Shown here: positions 14,912 to 23,173 of the stretch, in pieces
How the letters are laid out: every line of letters starts with the position of its first letter
Numbering within the stretch: position 1 is the stretch's first letter
Assembly: GCA_963619835.1 (NCBI GenBank)
Contig: CAVEYD010000016.1
Span: forward strand, 1 to 26,132
Length of the DNA stretch: 26,132 nucleotides
From: Fimimonas sp963619835
GTDB taxonomy: Bacteria; Bacillota; Clostridia; Christensenellales; CAG-314
Direction: 5' to 3'
Translations under genes and position numbers: made by a program
The notes under the pieces: model-generated
Databases searched by the model: none
Seen by the model: the letters and a program-made list of their open reading frames with translations, nothing else
Told to the model about the DNA's origin: nothing

Positions 14912-16588
14912 TTACAGACCAAGAATTTTTTCACAAGAATCTACCACAAGCTTAAAACTTTCTTCTTCAAAAGGCGAAAGCAGACCACACTCTGAAAGCA
15001 ACTCCGTAAAAGGTTTTGTTCCACCGTAATCAAGAAATTTAATATACTTTTTGAATGCCTCTTGATAGTTTTGCTGAGAAAGTGCTAAAAACTGCAAAGC
15101 AGTAAATTGTGCAAAACAATAGTCTATATAGTAAAACGGGCTTTCAAAAATATGTGCTTGTCGTTGCCAACGACGTCCGTCTTGTAACGCAGGGATACCT
15201 TCCGTTGTCATATGTGGCAAAAATTGCTTTTCCAACTTATTATAAAAATCGTTTCTTTCTTTAGGTGTCATGTCAGGATTGTCGTAACAAGTCTGTTGAA
15301 AACAATCTACTATCGTTCCATATGGAATAAATGTTACCGCTCCGCCTATATGATTAAATTTATATTCCTCAGTTTTATCTCCAAAAAACAAATCAATCCA
15401 AGGATAAGCCAAAAATTCCATTGACATACTGTGCACTTCAGCAGTTTCCATTGAAATACTCGACAAAAACTCGCTATCGATAAAGAATGACTTATAAAAC
15501 TCAAGCGCATGACCAAATTCATGTGTCAACACATCCACGTCACCGGCAGAACCATTCCAGTTAGACAAAATAAAAGGTAATTTGTACTTAGGTAGACCTT
15601 CGCAGTAACCACCGCCCCACTTGCCTTCTCTTGCCATCACATCAAAACACTCGCTCTCGCGCATAGTGTCAAACAATTTTCCGGTTTCTTGAGACATTTC
15701 ATTGTACATTTTAGAAGCATTGTCAAACATTTGTTCCGGAGTTCCGATGGGTTTAGGTTCTTCAATCGTAAATACGCTGTTATCGTAATAGTATTGTTTA
15801 TCAATACCAAGATCTTTTCCGACCTTTTCTCTAATCTTTGTCGCAAGTGGGACAAGATACTTAAGAACGTTTGCACGGAAACGGGCAATGTCTTCCTTTG
15901 TGTAGCAATTGCGTTGCATTTGCAAATAGCCTAAAGGCGAAAATCCATCGTACCCGAGCTTACGTCCCATTTTTGTACGAATTTTAACAAGCTTGTCGTA
16001 GATCTCATCAAGTTGTTCTTTGTTATCTTCCAAAGCTTGTCCCCAAGCATAAACTGCTTTTTTGCGCAACTCTCTGTCTGGATGCGTAAAATACTTGCCA
16101 ATGCCTGCCATAGTAAGTTTTTCACCATTAAAATCTATTGTTATGGTACTCATTAGCTTTGTATACAAAGTGGTAATTTTGTTTTGCTCCACTCGTTCGT
16201 CAACAATACGCGGATCGGCTGCATCAACTTCCATTTGAATGTTCTTAAACATTACCGGCGGAAAACGTTTTTCAAGCTCTGTACGGAAAGGACTGTTTAA
16301 ATAACATTGCGAGATTTTAGCATTTGCCACAGATATTTCCGGGCCTATCTCATCGAGATAGTCTTGCTCTGCAGCATAAAATTCATCACGTGTATCTTGT
16401 GTAAAACGAATAAACGCAATACGAATATTTGTTCCAAAATCAATACTATAATCCTTGTATTCCTCATGAATTTTATAAAACTCTTCAACACTTTTTGCAT
16501 TGTTAAAGCGATTTTCAAATTCTGCAAGTTTAGAGAGCACTTCTGCTTTATTCGGTCTTTCGTATTTTATTTGAGAAATCTTGGTCAT
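14912..16588 (-). CDS. M3-family oligoendopeptidase (PepF-like)
   Basis: A 558-residue zinc metallopeptidase that cleaves medium-length oligopeptides in the cytoplasm. The HEFGH zinc motif is at H356-H360, and the third ligand is the Glu in the following SMETAEVHSMSMEF helix. The long helical N-terminal half and the C-terminal YxxYxF-type region (SPFYYIDYCFAQF) fit the M3 oligoendopeptidase F group. It is slightly shorter than classical PepF (about 600). The ATG is preceded by AAGGAG at six bases. It ends the right-hand minus-strand gene series and is followed by the shared bidirectional terminator. Confidence 0.94.
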   Translation of the reverse strand: MTKISQIKYERPNKAEVLSKLAEFENRFNNAKSVEEFYKIHEEYKDYSIDFGTNIRIAFIRFTQDTRDEFYAAEQDYLDEIGPEISVANAKISQCYLNSPFRTELEKRFPPVMFKNIQMEVDAADPRIVDERVEQNKITTLYTKLMSTITIDFNGEKLTMAGIGKYFTHPDRELRKKAVYAWGQALEDNKEQLDEIYDKLVKIRTKMGRKLGYDGFSPLGYLQMQRNCYTKEDIARFRANVLKYLVPLATKIREKVGKDLGIDKQYYYDNSVFTIEEPKPIGTPEQMFDNASKMYNEMSQETGKLFDTMRESECFDVMAREGKWGGGYCEGLPKYKLPFILSNWNGSAGDVDVLTHEFGHALEFYKSFFIDSEFLSSISMETAEVHSMSMEFLAYPWIDLFFGDKTEEYKFNHIGGAVTFIPYGTIVDCFQQTCYDNPDMTPKERNDFYNKLEKQFLPHMTTEGIPALQDGRRWQRQAHIFESPFYYIDYCFAQFTALQFLALSQQNYQEAFKKYIKFLDYGGTKPFTELLSECGLLSPFEEESFKLVVDSCEKILGL

Positions 16589-16648
16589 AAAAAACTCCTT
16601 GATTATAAATTTACTTTTATTAAACTATTGAAAACTTACAAACACTAT

Positions 16649-17608
16649 TTAGATTGTTTTACTGCTTGCGTTTTCTACCTTTGATGTGAAATCAGCAACA
16701 ATCTTTGCATATTTTTCTTTATCTACCGTAAAACTACTGGCATGTTTTGCTCCGTCAATCAAATGTATTTCAGACAATTTAGATTTTGAAACATTAAACA
16801 TATCTTGCGAATTGTGTGGGAAAATGTATCTATCTGCTTTTCCATGAACAAAACAAATTGGTGTTTCACTTTTTTCAACTGCCTCAATAGGTCTAAATTT
16901 TTTAAAATCATAACCGAATCTTTTTTTCGCCATGCAGTTTGCAAAGTCAACAATAGGAAATCCCGGAAGATGCACAACTTCTTTGCAAACTTCCCTATAG
17001 TATCTCATTGTGTCAGAAAAAGGACAATCAGCCACAACAAAATCAATATCTTTCCTTAATCCCAACACTCCCAAAACGGTAGCAGCCCCCATGCTTTCTC
17101 CATGAAGCCCCACAAAAGAATCATTTCCAAACTCAGCTTTAACCTTATCCACCACATTAGACAAATCGTATTTTTCGTAGAATCCCAAAGTGGTAAAATC
17201 GCCATCACTTTTCCCGAAGTACGCATGATCGTACACACACACATCATAGCCAAGATCGTAAAAGATTTTGGCATATTTAAGCGAGTTTAGGTGATTCCAT
17301 GTATGACCATGGGCAATTACAACTACCTTATGAGCTTTTTTATCATCATGATTTGGAGAATAAATAAATTCGCCTACTATATTTCCTTGTTTTCCGACTA
17401 CCGAAAAGGGCTTTCTTTTCCACTCATTGTCATAGATAGAAAAATCAAATTCATTTAGCTCTGCTGCATGAACTCTAGCCTCTTCATAAGTATGCGGACG
17501 TGGTTTTGTTGCCATATTTAAAACAATTCTACTTATAACATATGCAAGTATAGTGTATGCAACAACTAAGCAGCCCAAAACTATCAATAAAATAAAATAC
17601 CAATCCAT
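16649..17608 (-). CDS. Membrane-anchored alpha/beta hydrolase
   Basis: A serine hydrolase of unknown substrate. One N-terminal membrane helix (about 4-27) anchors a 290-residue alpha/beta hydrolase domain. The oxyanion-hole motif is HGHTWNH (100-106). The nucleophile elbow is GESMG with S172. The acid is probably D259 (HGKADRYIF) and the base H289 (AKHASSF). A family of Firmicutes proteins with this layout includes B. subtilis YqkD. Whether the domain faces the cytoplasm or the outside is unclear. The ATG has GAAGG five bases upstream. It lies between the SDR gene and the oligopeptidase gene with gaps of about 60 bases. Confidence 0.86.
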   Translation of the reverse strand: MDWYFILLIVLGCLVVAYTILAYVISRIVLNMATKPRPHTYEEARVHAAELNEFDFSIYDNEWKRKPFSVVGKQGNIVGEFIYSPNHDDKKAHKVVVIAHGHTWNHLNSLKYAKIFYDLGYDVCVYDHAYFGKSDGDFTTLGFYEKYDLSNVVDKVKAEFGNDSFVGLHGESMGAATVLGVLGLRKDIDFVVADCPFSDTMRYYREVCKEVVHLPGFPIVDFANCMAKKRFGYDFKKFRPIEAVEKSETPICFVHGKADRYIFPHNSQDMFNVSKSKLSEIHLIDGAKHASSFTVDKEKYAKIVADFTSKVENASSKTI

Positions 17609-17673
17609 AAAAACCTTCTTTTATTCCAAAAAATCGAACAATTTAAAAAAATCACACCATTATCAAGAAAAAT

Positions 17674-18378
17674 TTATTTTTCTTCTAAGATAACACCTGT
17701 TTTGTTAGATTCTACAAGTTTAAAAATATCATTTGCGACTTCCAATGGTTCGTAAACATGCGTACCTGTTTCTTTGCAAAATGCTTCAGCTTCCTCAGCA
17801 GAATAACATTTTGTCATTTGTGTCAACACAAAGGGGGGACAAACACAATTGACATTTATTGGTACAAAACTCCATTCTTTTGCAAGACTTTTTGTTAAAC
17901 CAACAACCGCATGCTTTGACATACTATACGCAACCTCACAAGACGCTCCATGAATTCCCCATATAGACGAAACATTTACCACACACGGATTTAACGATTT
18001 TTTCAACAATTTAAAGGCACATTTGCAACAAATATATGGAGAAATTGCATTTATTTCAAATGTTTTTTTTGCGTCATCAATTGATAAGCTATCAATTGTG
18101 CCTTCAAAACAAACACCTGCATTGTTCACCAACACATCTAACTTTTTGAAATATTTTGCAATGTAATCAAACATCATTTCAATTTCATTTTGATTTTGCA
18201 AGTCTGCCTTGTACAGGTGCGCATCTCCACCATCATTATTTATTTCTTCACAAAGTTTTTTTGCCAAATCACCACTTTTATTATAATTTACTATCACTGT
18301 ATATCCGTTTTTGGCAAACAGTTTGGAAGTTTCAGCTCCGATTCCTCTTGAACCGCCCGTTACTAATACAATTTTCAT
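17674..18378 (-). CDS. SDR-family oxidoreductase (FabG-like)
   Basis: A 234-residue classical short-chain dehydrogenase/reductase with a Rossmann fold. The cofactor motif is TGGSRGIG (7-14), NNAG is at 85-88, and the catalytic residues are S138, Y151 and K155. N31 after the second strand does not settle NADPH versus NADH preference. It resembles FabG, but the loop after PP (about 185-210) is short and Cys-containing, and no fatty acid genes adjoin it, so the substrate is unknown. The ATG has no visible ribosome site. A possible promoter directly upstream (18385-18413) would give an almost leaderless mRNA. Alternatively it is read through from the ABC-F gene 41 bases upstream. Confidence 0.85.
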   Translation of the reverse strand: MKIVLVTGGSRGIGAETSKLFAKNGYTVIVNYNKSGDLAKKLCEEINNDGGDAHLYKADLQNQNEIEMMFDYIAKYFKKLDVLVNNAGVCFEGTIDSLSIDDAKKTFEINAISPYICCKCAFKLLKKSLNPCVVNVSSIWGIHGASCEVAYSMSKHAVVGLTKSLAKEWSFVPINVNCVCPPFVLTQMTKCYSAEEAEAFCKETGTHVYEPLEVANDIFKLVESNKTGVILEEK

Positions 18379-18384
18379 GTTAAC

Positions 18385-18413
18385 ATTTTAGTACAAAAGT
18401 CAATAATTATCAA
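18385..18413 (-). promoter_or_regulatory. Possible promoter of a leaderless SDR transcript
   Basis: On the minus strand, TTGATA (18408-18413) and TAAAAT (18385-18390) are 17 bases apart. Transcription would begin at or next to the ATG at 18378, which fits the absence of a ribosome site. Such matches also arise by chance in AT-rich DNA. Confidence 0.3.
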
Positions 18414-18419
18414 TGTTTT

Positions 18420-20303
18420 TTAGCATTTATCTGCAGAATCCGTTGACAAAATTTCCCACTCATTCATTACTTGTTCCAATTCGCTATTCGCACTTTCCAA
18501 CTCGTCTGTTATCGCCTTCATTTTTGTGTAATTTGAAACAATTTCCGGCATGGACAATTGCTTGTTTAGCAAATCTATTGTTTCCTCAATGTTAGTGATT
18601 TTTTCTTCACATTCCTTAATTTTTTTGTTTCTGTTTGTTTGCTCCGCACGTTGCTTTGGCGTGCGATACTTATTTGGAGTAACGCTCGCTTTCAGTAACG
18701 GCTTTTCAATATACTTCTTTTTTGCAAAGTCATCATAATTGCCATTGTAACAAATTATTTTGCCGTTTTCCAATTCTGCAATTTGACTGCTTATAGCATT
18801 TACAAAATATCTATCGTGCGAAACAAACAACAACGTACCTGTGTATAATTTAAGTGCTTCTTCCAATGCCTCTCTACTTGGCAAATCTAAATGGTTTGTA
18901 GGCTCGTCAAGCAACAAAAAGTTGCAATCTTTTGCCATAATCATTGCTAATCCAAGTTTAGCACGCTCGCCACCGGACAAACTACTCACACTTTTGTAAA
19001 CGTCATCAGCGCCCAAATTCACCTGTGCAAGCAAGCTACGCACCTCCGTTTGAGACATACGGCTATTGTTAAACCAAAGTTGTTCCAACACCGTAAGGTT
19101 TCCTTCAAGATTGGAATTTTCCTGATCGTAATATCCCAAACGAACATTTTTACCCAAAATTATGTGAGAAAAATCAAAAGCATTTTGTTCAGCGATCCTT
19201 TTTATCAGAGTACTTTTCCCCGTACCATTAAGCCCTAGCAAAGCAACCTTTTGACTACGCCTAACTTCCAAATTTACATGCTCCAACACTTTTTTTTCAC
19301 CAAAAGAAACGGAGAAATCTCTAACTGTTAATGGAATTTCAGAAGGTTCACTTGTGTAAGAAAAGATAAATCTTGGCGGTTTTACTTGATCAAACGGTTT
19401 TTCCACAAGAGTCATTTTCTCTAAAGTTTTTTCTCTTGATTTTGCCATATCTGCAGTAGAAGCTCTAACCTTATTGCGTGCTATGTAATCTTGCAATTTT
19501 GCAATTTCTTTCTGCTGCTTTTCATACTCACGACCTTGAGTTAGCACTTTTTCTGCTTTCAAATTTTTGTATTTAGTGTAATTTCCATTATAACATGTAA
19601 CAGATTTATTTTCAATATCCCAAATTGTGGAACATAGTTTGTCCAAAAAATATCTATCATGAGAAACAACAATCAACGTGGATTTTTTTGAGGAAAGGTA
19701 GTTTTCAAGCCAGTCCAAAGTTTTATAATCGAGATGATTTGTCGGCTCATCCAATACAAGAAGTTCAGGATTTAATAACAATAATTTACAAAGAGCTGCT
19801 TTTGTTTTTTCGCCTCCGGACAAGGTTGAAACAATCCTATCCGAAAACTCATCCATTCGCATGCCTGATAAAACTGTTTTTACCTTTTGTTCACAAAAAT
19901 ACGCCTCGGATACATCTGCTTGCACACTCAGTCTATGATACTTTTCAGAAAGCAAGACATACTGATTTTTTTCGCAACAAGCCATTTTCTGAGCTACATT
20001 GTTTATCTCTTCTACTAGTTTTAACTGTTCAGAAAAAACGCTTAACAATTCTTGATACAATGTGTTAGAGGAAACAAAATCACATTTTTGTTTTAATATT
20101 CCAATCGTTAATCCGGATTTTTTAGATATTGTTCCCCCGGACAAATCATTTTCGCCTATAATGCACGAGAGCAAAGTACTTTTACCTACACCATTTGCAC
20201 CGACAATTCCAATGTTTTCTCCTTCTTTTACATCCAAATTGACGTTTTTAAAAATAGTAGTTTCGCCATATTTAAATTCAGCAGATTTAATTTGTAATAA
20301 CAT
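18420..20303 (-). CDS. ABC-F family ATPase
   Basis: A soluble protein with two ATP-binding cassettes and no membrane segment, the layout of ABC-F proteins that act on the ribosome. Counting from the ATG at 20303 (627 residues), Walker A motifs are at about 35-43 (GANGVGKST) and 357-365 (GLNGTGKST). Both halves have LSGGE and LDEPTNHLD. An arm-like insertion lies in the first cassette (about 86-146). The charged interdomain linker (about 245-310, with AKSREKTLEKM) and a C-terminal coiled coil (about 555-620) resemble the YdiF/Uup types. Antibiotic-resistance and housekeeping roles cannot be separated by eye. The frame extends four codons to a TTG. Neither start has a clear ribosome site. A structured leader with a small ORF lies upstream. 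Confidence 0.92.
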   Translation of the reverse strand: MLLQIKSAEFKYGETTIFKNVNLDVKEGENIGIVGANGVGKSTLLSCIIGENDLSGGTISKKSGLTIGILKQKCDFVSSNTLYQELLSVFSEQLKLVEEINNVAQKMACCEKNQYVLLSEKYHRLSVQADVSEAYFCEQKVKTVLSGMRMDEFSDRIVSTLSGGEKTKAALCKLLLLNPELLVLDEPTNHLDYKTLDWLENYLSSKKSTLIVVSHDRYFLDKLCSTIWDIENKSVTCYNGNYTKYKNLKAEKVLTQGREYEKQQKEIAKLQDYIARNKVRASTADMAKSREKTLEKMTLVEKPFDQVKPPRFIFSYTSEPSEIPLTVRDFSVSFGEKKVLEHVNLEVRRSQKVALLGLNGTGKSTLIKRIAEQNAFDFSHIILGKNVRLGYYDQENSNLEGNLTVLEQLWFNNSRMSQTEVRSLLAQVNLGADDVYKSVSSLSGGERAKLGLAMIMAKDCNFLLLDEPTNHLDLPSREALEEALKLYTGTLLFVSHDRYFVNAISSQIAELENGKIICYNGNYDDFAKKKYIEKPLLKASVTPNKYRTPKQRAEQTNRNKKIKECEEKITNIEETIDLLNKQLSMPEIVSNYTKMKAITDELESANSELEQVMNEWEILSTDSADKC

Positions 20304-20327
20304 TATTTGAACCAATTATTTTAAAAT

Positions 20328-20402
20328 TTAAATAAAAATATTTACCAATATTTTTAGTATTTTTACATATTCGATGTAAAAATAAACAGTGATAGTTTGC
20401 AT
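20328..20402 (-). CDS. Candidate 24-residue leader peptide upstream of the ABC-F gene
   Basis: A short ORF starts with an ATG at 20400-20402, begins MQTIT, ends VNIFI and stops 24 bases before the ABC-F ATG. Its start has AAGGTG six bases upstream, a better ribosome site than the ABC-F gene itself has. The peptide is hydrophobic and aromatic, with no known similarity that I can name. The ORF spans the two hairpins at 20334-20384. Genes for ribosome-protecting ABC-F proteins are often controlled by translation of such leaders, so this is a plausible attenuator ORF. A 24-codon frame can also occur by chance in AT-rich DNA. Confidence 0.4.
   Translation of the reverse strand: MQTITVYFYIEYVKILKILVNIFI
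20334..20384 (-). promoter_or_regulatory. Two tandem hairpins in the ABC-F leader
   Basis: Hairpin one is a perfect 11-bp stem (TATTTTTACAT at 20384-20374, ATGTAAAAATA at 20368-20358, read on the minus strand) with a five-base loop. Hairpin two is a perfect 9-bp stem (20355-20347 with 20342-20334) with a four-base loop, followed by T-rich sequence. The second arm of hairpin one could instead pair with TATTTTTAT at 20340-20332, so the structures could be mutually exclusive. All stems are rich in A-T pairs and individually weak. Confidence 0.4.
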
Positions 20403-20416
20403 GCATCGCACCTTGG

Positions 20417-20453
20417 TTTTACACAAGACATGTTTTACACAGGACATGTTTTA
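20417..20453. repeat. 16-bp tandem repeat, two copies plus a partial third
   Basis: TTTTACACAAGACATG (20417-20432) is followed directly by TTTTACACAGGACATG (20433-20448), one mismatch apart, and then by TTTTA (20449-20453). Each junction contains the palindrome ACATGT (20428-20433 and 20444-20449). The repeat lies between the P-type ATPase terminator and the ABC-F leader ORF. It sits just downstream of a TATAAT read on the minus strand at 20455-20460, which lacks a good -35 box. Confidence 0.75.
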
Positions 20454-20510
20454 AATTATATTTTTTATAAACATAGTTTAAAGAATATGGGACAAACATT
20501 TTTTTAAAGG

Positions 20511-20538
20511 AAAAGACGGCGTTTTTACGTCGCCTTTT
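20511..20538 (-). terminator. Terminator after the P-type ATPase gene
   Basis: A 12-bp inverted repeat (AAAAGACGGCGT at 20511-20522, ACGTCGCCTTTT at 20527-20538) with a four-base loop, one mismatch and one wobble pair starts 13 bases past the ATPase stop. Minus-strand sequence after it is T-rich. It separates the ATPase unit from the ABC-F leader. Confidence 0.75.
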
Positions 20539-20551
20539 CAAAGCTATGTTT

Positions 20552-23155
20552 CTATTTTTTTAATTTAACATTTTTGGATAATCCAAACAAATACAAAAAT
20601 AAATGAAGCAAAAACGGCGTTGCTAAAATTTCAACAAGCAACAACAATATTTCTTCTCTGTTCAAATCAACATACTCAAAAATCATACGACATTGCGGTA
20701 TGGATATGCCACACAAGACGATCAACCAAACTGCGACGTAAAGTATTTTTTTCCAAACTACATCAAAAGGCTTGCATGCCACAAACAAAGCGAACAATCC
20801 TCCAAAAGTGTATGTTATAGTTACAAGAGTACTCAACTCATCCGGCGTCGAGACAATAGACGGTGTTGTAAGAAACTTTAACAAATACAATGAAGCTGTT
20901 GTTACAACAAAAGTAAGAGATGCTGGCAAACATTTTTTCAAAACATTTCCCAAAAATTTACCCTTAATCAAACTTTCGTTTGGTTGCAATGCCAAAATTG
21001 TTGTAGGAAGGGCAACAATAACCCACTCCAAAAGTAACGTCCGAGTGTTTGTAAGAGGAGTTGTAAAAGATTGATTCCACCCAAAATGCAACAAAATCAA
21101 CATAAAGTTTAACACAATAACGTAAAGCGTTTTCATAAAATACATACTTGTAGCGCTTTGAATATTGTTTACCACTCTCCTTCCTTCGGAAACCACTTTC
21201 GGTAAAGCCGAAAAACTATCGTTCAACAAAATCAAATGAGAAACTTTTCTTGCAGCCTCCGAACCTCCTGCGAGAGAAATACTGCAGTCTGACTCTTTCA
21301 TTGCAAGTATGTCGTTTACGCCATCACCGGTCATTGCCACTGTAGATCCGTATTTGCGCATCGACCTAACAAGAAGTGCCTTTTGTTCGGGCGAAACACG
21401 ACCAAAAACAGTGTACTTGTTTGCTGCATCAGCCACCTGTTCATTCGTAAGACCATCCAAACTAATAAAGTTTGATGCATTATCAACACCGACACGAGTA
21501 GCTATGTTGCTTACAGTTATTGGATTATCACCGGATATTATCTTTATTGAAACGCCATTCTTTTTAAACCACGAAATTGTTTCTTCAGCATCGGGTCTAA
21601 TATGATCTTCTATAACAATAATCGCAACAGGTCTGCGAACATTGGGGAGTTGCCCCTTATTGATAGTTCCGTTAGAGTGTGTTAAAAGCAAAACTCTAAG
21701 TCCCTCTTTAGCATACTTTTCTACAATTTCGCCTACACGTTGATTATCTGTCTTTAAAACAAATTCAGGAGCACCTATGATGTATGTGCCGGCACCGACA
21801 AATGAAACAGCAGAACACTTCCTTTCGGAAGAAAAAGGTACAACTGCAGCTGAAGCAAGAACAGCATTTTGCGGATTACCAAAATAATCTTTTAAAGCCT
21901 TACTGGTCAAATTATCAGCCTTAAGTGCAGAATTCATCGAAGAAACTATTTCTCTAATAGTATATGATGGTTTTCCGGAACGAAGATCAATGGCATCCAC
22001 CACACGCATTGTTCCGTCAGTAATTGTTCCCGTTTTGTCCAAACATAATGTGTCAACACGAGCAAGCATTTCAATACAGTACAATTCTTGTGCCATAGTG
22101 CCGTTTTTAGAAAGTCTCAAAAAGGAAGCGCCTAAGGCAACACTTGTAAGCAAAAAAGGTCCTGCCGGAATCATCGATATGATTGAACCTGCAGTTGATT
22201 TAATAGAATTACTGATAATCAAATCACTGCGGTCAAACAAAGAAAAATTATTCCAATTCACACCATTTCCGGTTGCGTTTATTATAAACAAGCAAACTGC
22301 TGTCGGAACAATAATAATAGCAACAAAAATCAAAATTCTTTTTAACGAAAGCAACATTTGAGAACGTGGCTTTTGATATTGCTTCGCCTTGCCGGTTAAC
22401 CCCGCTATGTAGTTATACTTACCTACGGCACAAGCTTGTGCAGAACAGCTTCCGGCAACTACATAACTTCCGGCATAAAGTTTGTCTCCAACCTTTTTTA
22501 AAACGGCATCACTTTCACCGGTCAAAATAGATTCATTAACTTCAACAAATCCATCGAGAACTACACCGTCTACAGAAATTTGTTCCCCCACTTTAAGCAG
22601 AAAAACATCATCCAAGCAAATATCTTTAATTGAAATTTCTTTTTCGGTGCCGTTTCTAACGACTTTTACATGTGGCTCAGTGATCAAATTAAGCTTATCC
22701 AAAGTCTTTTTTGCTTTAATTTCTTGCATAATAGCTATAAACGTATTAGCAAAGACAACAGGCAAAAATGTGCATTGCATAGGCATACAGTAATACAACA
22801 AAATTGCTGCAATAACAAAGTAAATTATGTTAAAAAATGTAAAAATATTAGAAAAAATAATTTTTGCAATGCTTTTACTTTTTTTGCTCGAATCAAAATT
22901 TACAAGTCCTGCTTCAATACGAGATTGAACTTGCTGATCATTTAAGCCCTGATTAATTTCCACGTCAAAACGCTCGACGGTGGTTAAGTCGAGTGGAAGT
23001 TGTGGCTTTTTATTTTTTTTCTTTTTTGATTCATCGTGTTTTACATTCGAAGTTTCTTGCTGAACATCCGATGTCGTCTCACTTTTTTCAACAGATTCTT
23101 CGTTCAATGCTTTTTTTTCAACACTTTGATCATGCATTGCATTTTTTTTCTTCAT
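20552..23155 (-). CDS. P-type cation-transporting ATPase
   Basis: An 867-residue membrane pump that couples ATP hydrolysis to ion movement through a phospho-aspartate. The actuator motif TGES is at 212-215, the phosphorylation site DKTGT at 373-377 (D373), the nucleotide-site segments PFSSERK at 440-446 and SGDNPIT at 541-547, and TGDGVND at 609-615. About ten membrane helices are arranged as in P2/P3-like pumps. A charged tail of about 50 residues precedes the first conserved segment. The ion-site helix M4 reads MIPAGPFLLTS (328-338) instead of the PEGL form of Ca2+ pumps, which resembles CtpE-like pumps. The ion is unknown. No heavy-metal-binding domain is present. The ATG lies 18 bases after hisS and has no clear ribosome site. 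Confidence 0.93.
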   Translation of the reverse strand: MKKKNAMHDQSVEKKALNEESVEKSETTSDVQQETSNVKHDESKKKKNKKPQLPLDLTTVERFDVEINQGLNDQQVQSRIEAGLVNFDSSKKSKSIAKIIFSNIFTFFNIIYFVIAAILLYYCMPMQCTFLPVVFANTFIAIMQEIKAKKTLDKLNLITEPHVKVVRNGTEKEISIKDICLDDVFLLKVGEQISVDGVVLDGFVEVNESILTGESDAVLKKVGDKLYAGSYVVAGSCSAQACAVGKYNYIAGLTGKAKQYQKPRSQMLLSLKRILIFVAIIIVPTAVCLFIINATGNGVNWNNFSLFDRSDLIISNSIKSTAGSIISMIPAGPFLLTSVALGASFLRLSKNGTMAQELYCIEMLARVDTLCLDKTGTITDGTMRVVDAIDLRSGKPSYTIREIVSSMNSALKADNLTSKALKDYFGNPQNAVLASAAVVPFSSERKCSAVSFVGAGTYIIGAPEFVLKTDNQRVGEIVEKYAKEGLRVLLLTHSNGTINKGQLPNVRRPVAIIVIEDHIRPDAEETISWFKKNGVSIKIISGDNPITVSNIATRVGVDNASNFISLDGLTNEQVADAANKYTVFGRVSPEQKALLVRSMRKYGSTVAMTGDGVNDILAMKESDCSISLAGGSEAARKVSHLILLNDSFSALPKVVSEGRRVVNNIQSATSMYFMKTLYVIVLNFMLILLHFGWNQSFTTPLTNTRTLLLEWVIVALPTTILALQPNESLIKGKFLGNVLKKCLPASLTFVVTTASLYLLKFLTTPSIVSTPDELSTLVTITYTFGGLFALFVACKPFDVVWKKILYVAVWLIVLCGISIPQCRMIFEYVDLNREEILLLLVEILATPFLLHLFLYLFGLSKNVKLKK

Positions 23156-23173
23156 GAATGTATTAAATTTAGT

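Noticed and set aside
16307..16684. 125-codon plus-strand open frame across the PepF-like and hydrolase genes
   Set aside because: It spans two well-supported genes on the other strand and their intergenic region, and has no protein-like features.
17665..17684. Perfect 9-bp inverted repeat across the SDR stop codon
   Set aside because: The loop is only two bases, the stem is nearly all A-T and no T-tract follows on the minus strand, so I do not call it a terminator.
19625..20068. 147-codon open frame on the plus strand inside the ABC-F gene
   Set aside because: It is antisense to strongly conserved cassette motifs and has no supporting ribosome site or recognisable protein features.
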